Assembly: GCF_900240265.1 (NCBI RefSeq)
Contig: NZ_LT964739.1
Coordinates: forward strand, 363,126 to 427,125
Source: Galactobacillus timonensis
GTDB taxonomy: Bacteria; Bacillota_I; Bacilli_A; Erysipelotrichales; Erysipelotrichaceae
Reading direction: 5' to 3'
DNA: 64,000 nucleotides
The translations under genes were made by a program, and so were the position numbers. Under the pieces are notes generated by a model, which had not been told where the DNA came from, did no database searches, and saw only the letters and a list, made by a program, of their open reading frames with translations. Below are positions 27,332 through 35,967 of the stretch, one piece after another; the first letter of the stretch is position 1, and each line of letters begins with the position of its first letter.

Positions 27332-28389
27332 TGCAGCGTAACGCTCACTTCCACAACATCCTGACCACGCTGTACATTAAAGGTCACCATCTGCATCGGC
27401 ACACAGGTATACAGGAAACGGCGAAGATCCTCGATATCCGAAAAGCTCGCATCCCCGCTGCTGAGAATCACATCGCCCGTACGCATTCCTGCTTCTTCCG
27501 CCGGCGACTGGGCTGCCACACTGGATACCATCACACCTTCCAACAGATCCAGCGCCACATTCAGTGAACTCTTCTCATAGGTTTCAAGATTCGCCACATT
27601 CTCAACAGCCGCCCCAAGATAGCCGCGTGTCACTGTTCCGTTGTTTTCCAGCTGCTCAAGAACATCCTGAAGCTCATTGACACCGACCGCTGATACGCTG
27701 GCCCCGTAGGTTCCGCTGATCATGCCGACCAGCTCGCCGGAAAGATTCACCAGCGCACCGCCCTGCATTGCCGTCTGATAGTCCATGTCCGTTTCCAGCA
27801 TCTCGATCATGCCATAGCGTCCGTTGGACGAATGAACCTGCTGACCGGGCTGACCGCTGACACCGAAGCTGATCGGAAAACTGTTTGTCGCCGAGCTTGT
27901 AGCGCCAAGCGCAATGACGTATTCCCCCGCCTTGACCAGGGAAGAATCACCAAAGCTCAGCACCGGGCACTCAACCCCGGGTACCATGGTCACGACAGCC
28001 GCATCGCTGATCGAATCGTAGCCGACCACCGTCCCCTCGACGAGGGCACCACTGGCCAGACGCACCTCAATATCAGTCCCGTTGGTCACCAGACCGCTGC
28101 TGGTCAGCACATAGTACGTATCACCATCCTGCTTGTAGATGATACCGCTGCCGCTCTCCGTACCGTCGATGATCATTCGCACCATCGACCTGCGCACCGA
28201 AGCAGCTGCCGTCGTAATGTCCGACACATAGCCGTTGACCGTATGCGTCACGACTTCATTGGCCCCCGGGGTCGCATTCGGCATCGACGTCTCAACCGAA
28301 GACTGCTGACGCAGCGAATGAAGCTCAGTGCTCAGAATCACATTCCATACCAGCAGACCACACAACACTGCCCAGATCAACTTTTTCAT
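27328..28389 (-). CDS. HtrA-like S1C protein lacking catalytic His and Ser (pseudo-protease)
   Basis: A 353-residue membrane-anchored HtrA/DegP relative: N-terminal signal anchor (residues about 4-20), a trypsin-like domain (about 60-240) and one PDZ domain (about 250-353; YLGAAVENV…SPAEEAGMRTGDVILSSGD). The place of the catalytic His, normally TNNHVV, reads VLTSSGLV. The nucleophile segment, normally GNSGGPLVN, reads AMQGGALVN. Only the Asp position (SDAAVV) is kept. The protein therefore should not cleave peptides by the usual triad and may act as a scaffold or chaperone. It sits between walJ and rlmH, exactly where active htrA lies in relatives. The start follows GGGGAGGCAGC and overlaps walJ by 65 bases. 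No frameshift is seen, so it looks maintained. Confidence 0.85.
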   Translation of the reverse strand: MKKLIWAVLCGLLVWNVILSTELHSLRQQSSVETSMPNATPGANEVVTHTVNGYVSDITTAAASVRRSMVRMIIDGTESGSGIIYKQDGDTYYVLTSSGLVTNGTDIEVRLASGALVEGTVVGYDSISDAAVVTMVPGVECPVLSFGDSSLVKAGEYVIALGATSSATNSFPISFGVSGQPGQQVHSSNGRYGMIEMLETDMDYQTAMQGGALVNLSGELVGMISGTYGASVSAVGVNELQDVLEQLENNGTVTRGYLGAAVENVANLETYEKSSLNVALDLLEGVMVSSVAAQSPAEEAGMRTGDVILSSGDASFSDIEDLRRFLYTCVPMQMVTFNVQRGQDVVEVSVTLQ

Positions 28390-29131
28390 CGCTGCCTCCC
28401 CGTATCATTTCGAACTGTCCCGCCGCCGCTAGCTGCAGGTGCGGATTCAGCGAATCCTTCACCTGCTGCAGCGCCTGTGCTGCCGCGGACAGTGCTTTCT
28501 GCCGCGTATTGGCTTCCTGGGAAATATGCGCCAGAACAATCTGTTTCGTCCGCGGCGTAACGATTTCCTGCAGCAAGGAAGCGCAGTCTTCGTTGCAAAG
28601 ATGCCCGTCATCGCCCGCAATCCGTGCCTTCAGATAAGCCGGCCGGCTCGTGTGCATGAGCATCTCAACGTCGTGGTTGCTCTCAAGGATGATGTAATCC
28701 GCACCCTTGAGCAGCGGCACATAGCTGTACTTCACATAGCCTGTATCCGTAATGTAAACCAGCTTCTCCTGCCAGCTTTGAAAGATGTAGCCGACCGTAT
28801 GCGGCGCATCATGGCTCAGCTCCACCGGCGTCACCGTCAGATGCCCGATCGTCAGCGGCTTCTCCGGCTCAATATGCTGCGTAGGAACTTTGAGATCGAC
28901 TGGCGAATAGATCAGATGATCCGCAAACATGCCGACCTGCGCCACATGATCGGAATGATCATGCGTAATCAGCACCGCATCAATCTCTGATGGATCAAAG
29001 CCCAGCTGCTCAAAGCACTGGTTCAGATAGCGCTTCGTCGATCCGCAGTCCACCAGAATGCAGGTATGCTCATCCCGTAGAAGAAACGAATTGCCTTTTG
29101 AACCGGAGCACAATAGTGCAAATTTCATCAT
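28325..29131 (-). CDS. walJ: WalJ/YycJ-like metallo-beta-lactamase fold hydrolase
   Basis: A 268-residue MBL-fold protein of the YycJ/WalJ family, thought to be a nuclease-type hydrolase linked to DNA repair or replication and cell-wall control. It has LLCSGSKGNSFLL at the N-terminus, ILVDCGST, the metal motif THDHSDH and later ESNHD and LSHDAPHTVGY. Its start overlaps the M23 peptidase stop (ATGA). The C-terminal 20 residues run into the htrA-like gene in another frame, giving an unusual 65-base overlap that may be a late extension of walJ. Confidence 0.88.
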   Translation of the reverse strand: MMKFALLCSGSKGNSFLLRDEHTCILVDCGSTKRYLNQCFEQLGFDPSEIDAVLITHDHSDHVAQVGMFADHLIYSPVDLKVPTQHIEPEKPLTIGHLTVTPVELSHDAPHTVGYIFQSWQEKLVYITDTGYVKYSYVPLLKGADYIILESNHDVEMLMHTSRPAYLKARIAGDDGHLCNEDCASLLQEIVTPRTKQIVLAHISQEANTRQKALSAAAQALQQVKDSLNPHLQLAAAGQFEMIRGGSDEKVDLGSVVWSAGMECDSEH

Positions 29132-30654
29132 ATCGTCGCGTCACAGTCGAGGAACTCGCAGGGATCATGAAGTTCCCGGTTCCCGTTCTCATCTTTCTGG
29201 AATATGAAGAAGTGTACATGCGGACCCGTCGCCCGGCCCGTCATACCGATCTGACCGATCACATCACCCTTATCAACAATCGTGCCGACGGCCAGGGGAC
29301 TGGGCACATACATGTGACCGTAATACGAATACCAGCCGTCGTTGTGATTGATGATCACATAGTTGCCCGAAATCGGATCATAGCTGTTTTCCTCGATGAC
29401 ACCGCGGTCCGCCGCATAGATCGGACCGTAGCGATCGTAGAAGTTCTGAATATCATCCGCCTCATGGTTTGCGTAGCATCCCCAGGCGCAGCTGATATGT
29501 ACATTGTCCACCGGCCACCGCCAGATGCCCGTACCATAGCCGGGAATCTCTAATGTACCAACCGTAATGATTTCATCCACCGGCTGCAGCGTCTCAACCG
29601 AACTGATCTTTTCACCGGAAATCAGGACGCCGTTGATCCACCGTTCCGAATACACGGTATTCTGCGAACCGTTGACGCCCGCCTGCTTCACAAACGACTC
29701 GCCCTCACGCACCGTATCATCTTCCTGGTAAATCGTGCTTGGATAGATCGTCTCCTGACGCATCGACTCCTGCGTCACCACGACATCGATCGGCGACGTA
29801 AAGTACGTAACGCACAGTACTTCGCCCTCATTGAGCACCTGGTTCACATTGGAAATCTTGTCCCGGTTCAGATTCATGACCTGTGTCGCCGAAAGACCGT
29901 TGTTCTTGGAGCCGACACCGGCAACTGTATCGTAGCGCTCCACCGTATAGTATTCCCGATCCTGATTGTCCCCATACTCCAGATAATCCAGAATCTCTTC
30001 CTTCGTCGTCTTGATATCCGAAGGACTTGCATAGTCATCGCGCGTCGTAATCGTCTGCGAAATCGAAATGCCCGTCGCCCGCGAACCATAGGCTGTCAGC
30101 TCCCCGGTACTTTGTCCCGCACTCAGAGCCGCAAGATCACTCTGCGAAATGAACATCGAAAGAAAATCCTGCATCGCCTGCTGGTAAAGATCCGCATTGG
30201 CTACCGCAATCTCCGCATACACACCGGAATCATCCGAAAAATCAACGACCGTCGCCGCCAGAGAAAACAGCTCATTGTCATGAAGATAGGAGAAGATGTC
30301 ATCATCCACATTCTGATAGACAAAGTAGCTCTGCTCCTCTTCCACGTACACATCCTTGCCAAGTGCCACCGAAGAATCCGGAAATGTCTCGGCATAGTCA
30401 TCGGCATACACCTGCTTCAGATAGGCATTCAGCCGGTTCTGCGAACTCAGCACACCGATCAGCTGACCAGCGTTGTAGATCTTCTGAACCGTATGCGGCT
30501 CACTGTCAATCCTGAGAATACTCTGGCTCACCGCCGACGTCTCACTGTCACGGCCGCTGTATACGGCAACGGAACGGTTCATTAACGCCGGCAGCCCCAT
30601 CACAATAAACAGCGCCCCCAGAAACGAAGCAACCAGTACCAGAAACTTCTTCAT
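29128..30654 (-). CDS. M23 family peptidoglycan endopeptidase with LysM and G5-like domains
   Basis: A 508-residue envelope protein with an N-terminal membrane anchor (FLVLVASFLGALFIVMGLPAL). A long unique region is followed by a LysM-like segment (YYTVERYDTVAGVGSKNNGLSATQVMNLN), a G5-type domain (TQESMRQETIYPSTIYQEDDTVREGE) and a C-terminal LytM/M23 domain. Zinc ligands are visible in NHEADDIQ (H and D) and GPHVHF. It should cut peptidoglycan cross-links outside the membrane. It lies between dnaB and walJ, where walRKHI often sits in other Bacillota. Its start overlaps the dnaB stop by one base. Confidence 0.85.
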   Translation of the reverse strand: MKKFLVLVASFLGALFIVMGLPALMNRSVAVYSGRDSETSAVSQSILRIDSEPHTVQKIYNAGQLIGVLSSQNRLNAYLKQVYADDYAETFPDSSVALGKDVYVEEEQSYFVYQNVDDDIFSYLHDNELFSLAATVVDFSDDSGVYAEIAVANADLYQQAMQDFLSMFISQSDLAALSAGQSTGELTAYGSRATGISISQTITTRDDYASPSDIKTTKEEILDYLEYGDNQDREYYTVERYDTVAGVGSKNNGLSATQVMNLNRDKISNVNQVLNEGEVLCVTYFTSPIDVVVTQESMRQETIYPSTIYQEDDTVREGESFVKQAGVNGSQNTVYSERWINGVLISGEKISSVETLQPVDEIITVGTLEIPGYGTGIWRWPVDNVHISCAWGCYANHEADDIQNFYDRYGPIYAADRGVIEENSYDPISGNYVIINHNDGWYSYYGHMYVPSPLAVGTIVDKGDVIGQIGMTGRATGPHVHFFIFQKDENGNRELHDPCEFLDCDATI

Positions 30655-32021
30655 CAGCGCTGCTCCTGACTGTATTCAATGTTCATCAGCGCATTCGTCG
30701 ACGCCTCGAACATCAGATTGAACTTGCCCGTTGCACCGTTACGATGCTTGGCAATGTTGATTTCCAACGGCTCCGATCCGTTCTTATCCGCCTCATCCTT
30801 GGCCGCCGGATTGTAGTAGCTGTCACGATACAGCATCAGAACAATATCCGCATCCTGCTCAATGGCACCGGATTCACGCAGATCCGACAGCATCGGCCGC
30901 TTATTCTCACGCTGCTCAACGGCACGGGACAGCTGCGAAAGCGCAATGACCGGAACATTCAGTTCACGCGCCAAAGCCTTCAATGCACGCGAAATATCGG
31001 ACACCTCCTGCTGACGCGACACATCGTTGGTCGCCCGCGATCCGGTGATCAGCTGAATATAGTCGATCAGCACAAGCGAAAGACCCTCCTGCTGCTGCAG
31101 ACGCCGGCACTTTGAAAAGATCTGCGGCACCTTCGAACCCGGCGTATCATCAATAAAAATCTTCGAACGCTTCAGTTGCTGCGCCGCATCCGAAACCCGC
31201 TGCCAATCATCGTCCTTACCAAGATCGCCCGTCTTCAGCTTGTCGCCGGCTACCCGTGACTTTGCCGACAGAAGACGCATGCCCAGCTGATCCGCACTCA
31301 TTTCCAGCGAAAAGATCGCAACCGCCTTCTGCGGCGCATAGGCTGCCGCATTCAGCGCAAAGTTCAGCATCACCGCCGTCTTTCCCATCGAAGGACGCGC
31401 CGCCAGAATATCGAGATCCCCGTTCTGCAGACCGTGTGTCATCTTGTCAAACTCACGGAAACCGGTCTTCAGACCCGTTACCACCGAATGGTTTTCACTG
31501 CGCAGCTTGATCTGTTCCAGAACGTTGTTCATGATCTCCGGCGCCGTCTTGAACTCACTGGTCCGCCGGTTGCGCGACACATCAAGAACCGCCTTCTCCG
31601 CCGCATCGAGGTAGGCATCAATATCCGGCTGCCCCTCTTCCAGACCCTTGCGCGCAATCTCCTCCGTCGCCGCAATCATCTTGCGGATCAGAGCCTTATC
31701 CTGAATCTGATGCACATACTCCCGCGTATTGCTCGAAGTTACGGACGCATCAGTCAGCTGCGTCAGATAGGCAAGGCCCCCAACACGGTCCAGCTCCCCC
31801 TGATCCTTCAAACGCGTCGCCGCCGACGTCAGATCAATGATCGTACCATCCTGATACAGCGAAAGAAGCGCATGAAAAATACGCCGGTTCGCCTCGACGA
31901 AAAAATCATCCTCATTCAGCCCCATTTCAATCGCCGTCTTGGCCGCATTGTCATAGAGCATCATCGTCCCAAGAAGACTCGCCTCAGCTTCTACAGCCGA
32001 AGGCAGCGCATGCACCGCCAT
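30654..32021 (-). CDS. dnaB: Replicative DNA helicase
   Basis: Hexameric helicase that opens the replication fork (called DnaC in Bacillus). The protein has the N-terminal DnaG-interacting helical domain (LPSAVEAEASLLGTMMLYDNAA) and a RecA-type motor: Walker A in ARPSMGKTAVMLNFA, Walker B in LSLVLIDYIQLI and IALSQLSRAVEQR. ATG at 32021 (455 residues) follows GAGGGCTGAGG; a TTG start at 32045 would overlap rplI. Directly downstream of rplI, as in most Bacillota. Confidence 0.95.
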   Translation of the reverse strand: MAVHALPSAVEAEASLLGTMMLYDNAAKTAIEMGLNEDDFFVEANRRIFHALLSLYQDGTIIDLTSAATRLKDQGELDRVGGLAYLTQLTDASVTSSNTREYVHQIQDKALIRKMIAATEEIARKGLEEGQPDIDAYLDAAEKAVLDVSRNRRTSEFKTAPEIMNNVLEQIKLRSENHSVVTGLKTGFREFDKMTHGLQNGDLDILAARPSMGKTAVMLNFALNAAAYAPQKAVAIFSLEMSADQLGMRLLSAKSRVAGDKLKTGDLGKDDDWQRVSDAAQQLKRSKIFIDDTPGSKVPQIFSKCRRLQQQEGLSLVLIDYIQLITGSRATNDVSRQQEVSDISRALKALARELNVPVIALSQLSRAVEQRENKRPMLSDLRESGAIEQDADIVLMLYRDSYYNPAAKDEADKNGSEPLEINIAKHRNGATGKFNLMFEASTNALMNIEYSQEQR

Positions 32022-32025
32022 TGCC

Positions 32026-32475
32026 TCAGCCCTCAGATCCGACAATATGAACGTTGACCGTACCGATCACACCCTTATACAGCTCCACGCGTACCCTGGA
32101 TGTCCCCAGGCCGCTGATCGAATAGTTATCGATAAACTTCCGCTTATCCAGATGAATATCGTACTTATCACGCAGCTGTTCAACGATCGCCTTCGTCGAA
32201 ACCGAACCGAACACGCGGCCGTTCTTCGAATTCACCTTGAACTCCAGCGTAATCGTCTCCAGACGCTTGGCAAGCTCCTGGGCCTTCTGCTTCTCAGCGG
32301 CATCTTCCGCCGCCTCCTCTTCCTTCTGCTTCGCCAGAATCTCCATCGAATGCTCCGTTGCCGGCACTGCCAGCCCGCGGGCAATCAGAAAGTTGCGGCC
32401 AAAGCCGTCCGCAACCTCCACCACTTCACCTCTCTTACCGACTTTCTTTACGTCCGTCTTCAGAATCACCTTCAT
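32026..32475 (-). CDS. rplI: 50S ribosomal protein L9
   Basis: Binds 23S rRNA at the base of the L1 stalk. The 149-residue protein has MKVILKTDVKKVGKRGEVVEVADGFGRNFLIARGLA, a long central helix (residues about 40-75) and a C-terminal domain (FGSVSTKAIVEQL). The ATG at 32475 follows AGGAGGATCAGAGCG and lies inside the end of gdpP (41-base overlap). Confidence 0.97.
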   Translation of the reverse strand: MKVILKTDVKKVGKRGEVVEVADGFGRNFLIARGLAVPATEHSMEILAKQKEEEAAEDAAEKQKAQELAKRLETITLEFKVNSKNGRVFGSVSTKAIVEQLRDKYDIHLDKRKFIDNYSISGLGTSRVRVELYKGVIGTVNVHIVGSEG

Positions 32476-34429
32476 CGCTCTGATCCTCCTTAAAATATGT
32501 ATCAATCGTCTTCAACAGCTCCGCCTGCAGATCATCAATCGAACACTTGTCCCGCTGCAGAGCCGCCATCGTCATATGACCGCCGCCGTGCATCTTTTCC
32601 ATGATCACCTGCACATTCACCTTACCGTTGGAACGTGCACTGACCGCCGTCTCATTGTCATTGTCATTTGCCAGCACAAAGGCCGCATCCACATTCTGAA
32701 TCTCCATGATTGAATCCGCCACCTGCGACATCATCGACCTGCTCAACACCATATCCTTCACCGGACACAGCACAATGTTATTCGCATAGCGTTGACTCAT
32801 CGAAATTGCCCGTGCCTTGATCGAGAACTCCTCATACGAATCCTTCAGCCAGTCATCCACCAGCTGCGGATCCGCACCTGCCTGACGCAGCTGGGCCGCC
32901 GCCTCATAGGTACGAGCACCGGTACGGTTATGGAACCGTCCCGTATCAATCGTCATACCCGCCAGCATCACGTTGGCATCCAGCTCACTCAACTCAATCT
33001 GATTCGAAATGTACGGCAGCAGCTCCACAATCAGCTCACTGGCCGACGAAGCACCCGCCTCAATATAGACCAGCACTGGCTTCACACCCATCTCCGTCGA
33101 ACGGCGGTGATGATCAATCACAACCACCTGCTTCGCCTCTTCCAGAAGTTTCGAACCGTTCGACTGCTTGCTATTGTGATGATCCACCATCACCGTCAGC
33201 GTCTTGTCACCCAGCTGATTGATCGCCTCATTCTCTGTCACAAAGTGCACTTCCTGATCCAGCTGGGCAAGATGCGCCTGCACAACACTGTTGAGTTTCT
33301 CCTCAATGCCGCCGGTCTTGGCAATCAATACCACCGGCTTATGAAGTGCCGCCGCAACGCGTGCCACACCAAGAGCCGAACCCATACAGTCAAAGTCCAT
33401 ATTGCGATGACCGCAGATCACAACGTTGCTCGAACGCGAAATCAGCTCCCTCAGCGTATGCGCCATGACCCGCACACGGACACGGCTGCGCTTCTCGGTC
33501 GCCTCTGTACTGCCGCCGAAGTAGACAACATCTTCCCCGGCCTTCTGAACGACCACCTGATCGCCGCCGCGTGCCTGGGCCAGATCCATCAGCTTGTTGA
33601 CCGTATCATCCATCTGCTCAAAGGTCATGGTTCCGCGCGCAAACGCCATCGAAAGCGTAATCGCCGCATCCTGTTTCTGCGCCGCCTTGCGCACCGTATT
33701 GAGAATCGAGAAATGATCCGCCGCAAGATCCGAAAAGATCTTCTCATCCAACAGAAGAAAATAGGAATCATTCGAAACCCGCTTCACCAGAATTCCATGA
33801 TCCTTGCAGTACTGCGTAAACGGAGAACGGACCGCCAGCGAAATCGCCGCCACCGTATTGTCCTCCTCAAACTGCGTCGCCTCATCAAAGTTGTCCAGCG
33901 ACGCCATGCCGATGACTGTACGGCCTTCTTCCAGTTCCGTCTGCGTCCGGCTCAGCTCCGTCACATCTTTGAAGAAAAGAACCGGCTCATCTTCCTTGCG
34001 CGTAATCTCATACAGCCGATCATCCAGCTGCACACTGACCTGATCCACCGTCCCGTTGATCAGCGGCTCCGCTTCCGGCAGCCACGAAAGGACACGCGTA
34101 CCGATCCGGTTGATGCCCCGCTTCTCAAACAGTTCACTCATCCAGGTGATGACATGGGCCTCGTCATACATGACCATGCCTGTTTCCGCAAACAGGAACG
34201 CATCCGAAGCCGCCGAGCCGACCACTTCACTGATGCCACGCTGCGCCTCATCATTCATCGTATCGAAGCGGTCCATTGCCCAGAACAGGAACACCGCCTC
34301 AATGATCAGAATGATCGTAGCCGAGAAGATGCCCTTGTCCAGTCCCACGCGGAACAGAAACAGAAGCGCCGCCTCCACCACCAGAAGAATGATGACCATC
34401 CGTTTCATGTCACTGATTTTTTTCTGCAT
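32435..34429 (-). CDS. gdpP: Cyclic-di-AMP phosphodiesterase GdpP
   Basis: Hydrolyses c-di-AMP to pApA, controlling potassium and osmotic balance and wall stress. The 664-residue protein has two N-terminal membrane helices, a PAS-like domain (about 70-150), a degenerate GGDEF domain (about 155-290) and a DHH/DHHA1 module. In the last, GHRNMDFDCMGSALG, MVDHHN and VVIDHHRRS provide the metal ligands and GGGHMTMAA closes the site. ATG at 34429 follows GGAGG; the frame overlaps yybS by 20 bases. Order yybS-gdpP-rplI-dnaB is conserved in Bacillota. Confidence 0.95.
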   Translation of the reverse strand: MQKKISDMKRMVIILLVVEAALLFLFRVGLDKGIFSATIILIIEAVFLFWAMDRFDTMNDEAQRGISEVVGSAASDAFLFAETGMVMYDEAHVITWMSELFEKRGINRIGTRVLSWLPEAEPLINGTVDQVSVQLDDRLYEITRKEDEPVLFFKDVTELSRTQTELEEGRTVIGMASLDNFDEATQFEEDNTVAAISLAVRSPFTQYCKDHGILVKRVSNDSYFLLLDEKIFSDLAADHFSILNTVRKAAQKQDAAITLSMAFARGTMTFEQMDDTVNKLMDLAQARGGDQVVVQKAGEDVVYFGGSTEATEKRSRVRVRVMAHTLRELISRSSNVVICGHRNMDFDCMGSALGVARVAAALHKPVVLIAKTGGIEEKLNSVVQAHLAQLDQEVHFVTENEAINQLGDKTLTVMVDHHNSKQSNGSKLLEEAKQVVVIDHHRRSTEMGVKPVLVYIEAGASSASELIVELLPYISNQIELSELDANVMLAGMTIDTGRFHNRTGARTYEAAAQLRQAGADPQLVDDWLKDSYEEFSIKARAISMSQRYANNIVLCPVKDMVLSRSMMSQVADSIMEIQNVDAAFVLANDNDNETAVSARSNGKVNVQVIMEKMHGGGHMTMAALQRDKCSIDDLQAELLKTIDTYFKEDQSDEGDSEDGRKESR

Positions 34430-35363
34430 GCGAATTGCCTCCGTTGGCAAGAATCTGATCGTGCAGGCTTGCACTAATGTAGAGGAACCCGAGCACCATC
34501 GCCACATAGCTCAGACTGAGCGCCACGATGAATGCCAGAATCCCGTAAAGTACGCGACGCTTCGCATTGCCCCGCAGAGCAAGCATCCCCGCCACCGCAA
34601 TCATACCGAAGAAGATCAAATAGAAATAACCGATCAGCCCGTATGCCTGCAGCACCGATAACAGCGTCGCATTTACGATTGTATGCGTATTGGTCCAGAT
34701 ATAGATTACAAAACCCGCCAGCGCCGCATAGCCTGTCCACTTTGGCGGATAGTACAGCAGCAGAGGCTGGGCCGCCTCCACAGGGAAACGCAGCCGCTTC
34801 AACATCAGCCGGCTCAGAACATGGGTCACATAGCCCTCCAGAACGCCGGAAAGAATTGCCGTCACAATGATCAGCTCCCGGATCATGCTCGAAAGATCCA
34901 CATTCGACGGCATCGTTAATCCGCTCTGCTCAAATGCCTGGTTCATCATGTTCGTCATTTCCGCCGTCTGCTTCGTCAGATCATACCCGAGCATCGCCGA
35001 AATAATGACCGTATCGATCAGATTGACGATGACACCGATGACCATCGCCTCAATGACCAGCTGGTTCTGCGGACGCTTATTGTAAATGCCGCACCCGTAC
35101 GCCATACCAAGAAATCCTTCCGCAGCCACATAGAAGATGTACTGCGGCGTCGTCACCACAAAGGCCACCAGGATCAGTGCCGCATACACCGCCCAGCTTC
35201 CCTTCCAGCCGTATTTGGCTCCATAGAACACCATCGGCAGCGGCATGATGAACATCAGATAGTATGTCAGCGTATTTGCCAGAGCACGGTCCAGCAGGAG
35301 GAAGACCGCCGTAATGGCAATCATCATCGCCCCGTCTGTCAGTCTGCGCACATTTTTGTTCAC
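34410..35363 (-). CDS. yybS: YybS family membrane protein (DUF2232)
   Basis: A 317-residue polytopic membrane protein with about eight helices. The N-terminal LTDGAMMIAITAVFLLLDRALANTLTYYLMFIMPLPMVFYGAKYGWKGS matches DUF2232/YybS, which shares a fold with ECF-type transporter S components. Function is unknown. GTG at 35363 follows GGAGG at seven bases. It heads the long gdpP-rplI-dnaB-…-rlmH string and has an extended -10 promoter (35392-35397). Confidence 0.85.
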   Translation of the reverse strand: MNKNVRRLTDGAMMIAITAVFLLLDRALANTLTYYLMFIMPLPMVFYGAKYGWKGSWAVYAALILVAFVVTTPQYIFYVAAEGFLGMAYGCGIYNKRPQNQLVIEAMVIGVIVNLIDTVIISAMLGYDLTKQTAEMTNMMNQAFEQSGLTMPSNVDLSSMIRELIIVTAILSGVLEGYVTHVLSRLMLKRLRFPVEAAQPLLLYYPPKWTGYAALAGFVIYIWTNTHTIVNATLLSVLQAYGLIGYFYLIFFGMIAVAGMLALRGNAKRRVLYGILAFIVALSLSYVAMVLGFLYISASLHDQILANGGNSHAEKNQ

Positions 35364-35391
35364 TAAAAAACCTCCGTTCCCGGTTTGGACT

Positions 35392-35400
35392 ATTATAGCA
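35392..35400 (-). promoter_or_regulatory. Extended -10 promoter of the yybS-rlmH string
   Basis: TGC directly precedes TATAAT on the minus strand, about 30 bases from the GTG start of yybS. Confidence 0.55.
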
Positions 35401-35437
35401 TCCGGTATGTTAAACTGTTGACAGCCAGGAGGCTGTA

Positions 35438-35827
35438 ATGAAGATCCTATACGAGAATGACGCCGAAGCCTGCTCCTTTCCCTATCATTTTGAAATCGAA
35501 CAGGACGAGACGACCGGTCAATCCATTTGCGTATGCATCAGCTACGTCTATAAAAATCTGAACATCGATGACAACAGCAGAGACTCCGTCAACGAAGAAC
35601 TCGGAAACATCCCAACCATCAAAGGCAGCCACTACGAACTCGACAGCAACATGATTGTCTACTGCACCGAACGCAGCGTGCGCGAACACGGTGACGGCGT
35701 CGACAACGAAGTTGATACCCGCCGTTCCTTCATCGAAGACTACCTTGAAACAGCCGATGCGGTCCGCGCCATCGCCAGGCGCTATGGCGGAAAGACCTGC
35801 AAAACCGAATTCATCATCGACGACTGA
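35438..35827 (+). CDS. Hypothetical protein, 129 residues
   Basis: I do not recognise a family. The start is convincing: AGGAGGCTGTA precedes the ATG. The protein is acidic, soluble, without signal peptide or membrane helix. It has alternating strand-like segments (FPYHFEIEQDETTGQSICVCISYVY; SHYELDSNMIVYCTE) and a C-terminal helix (SFIEDYLETADAVRAIARRYGG), and ends in two aspartates. It stands alone, divergent from yybS; its ancestral terminator was split by the IS element that begins 24 bases behind the stop. Confidence 0.7.
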   Translation: MKILYENDAEACSFPYHFEIEQDETTGQSICVCISYVYKNLNIDDNSRDSVNEELGNIPTIKGSHYELDSNMIVYCTERSVREHGDGVDNEVDTRRSFIEDYLETADAVRAIARRYGGKTCKTEFIIDD

Positions 35828-35842
35828 ACCACGAAAAAACTG

Positions 35843-35851
35843 CCTCGCGGC
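35843..35851. repeat. Target site duplication, left copy (CCTCGCGGC)
   Basis: Nine bases identical to 37668-37676 and directly abutting the left inverted repeat of the insertion sequence. Confidence 0.85.
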
Positions 35852-35894
35852 GAGGTTGCTGACAAAGTAGGGGTTGAAAACTTAATCACTGATG

Positions 35895-35930
35895 AAAATC
35901 CTGGCCAGTATCAGAACCGGCCAGGATTTT
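35895..35930. terminator. Terminator at the left end of the IS
   Basis: Perfect 12-bp stem (AAAATCCTGGCC/GGCCAGGATTTT) with a 12-base loop, behind the transposase gene; works in both directions (T run on each strand). Confidence 0.85.
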
Positions 35931-35967
35931 TCTGCCTTTCGGAAGAGTAAGTGAGAAAAAGAGAGGA

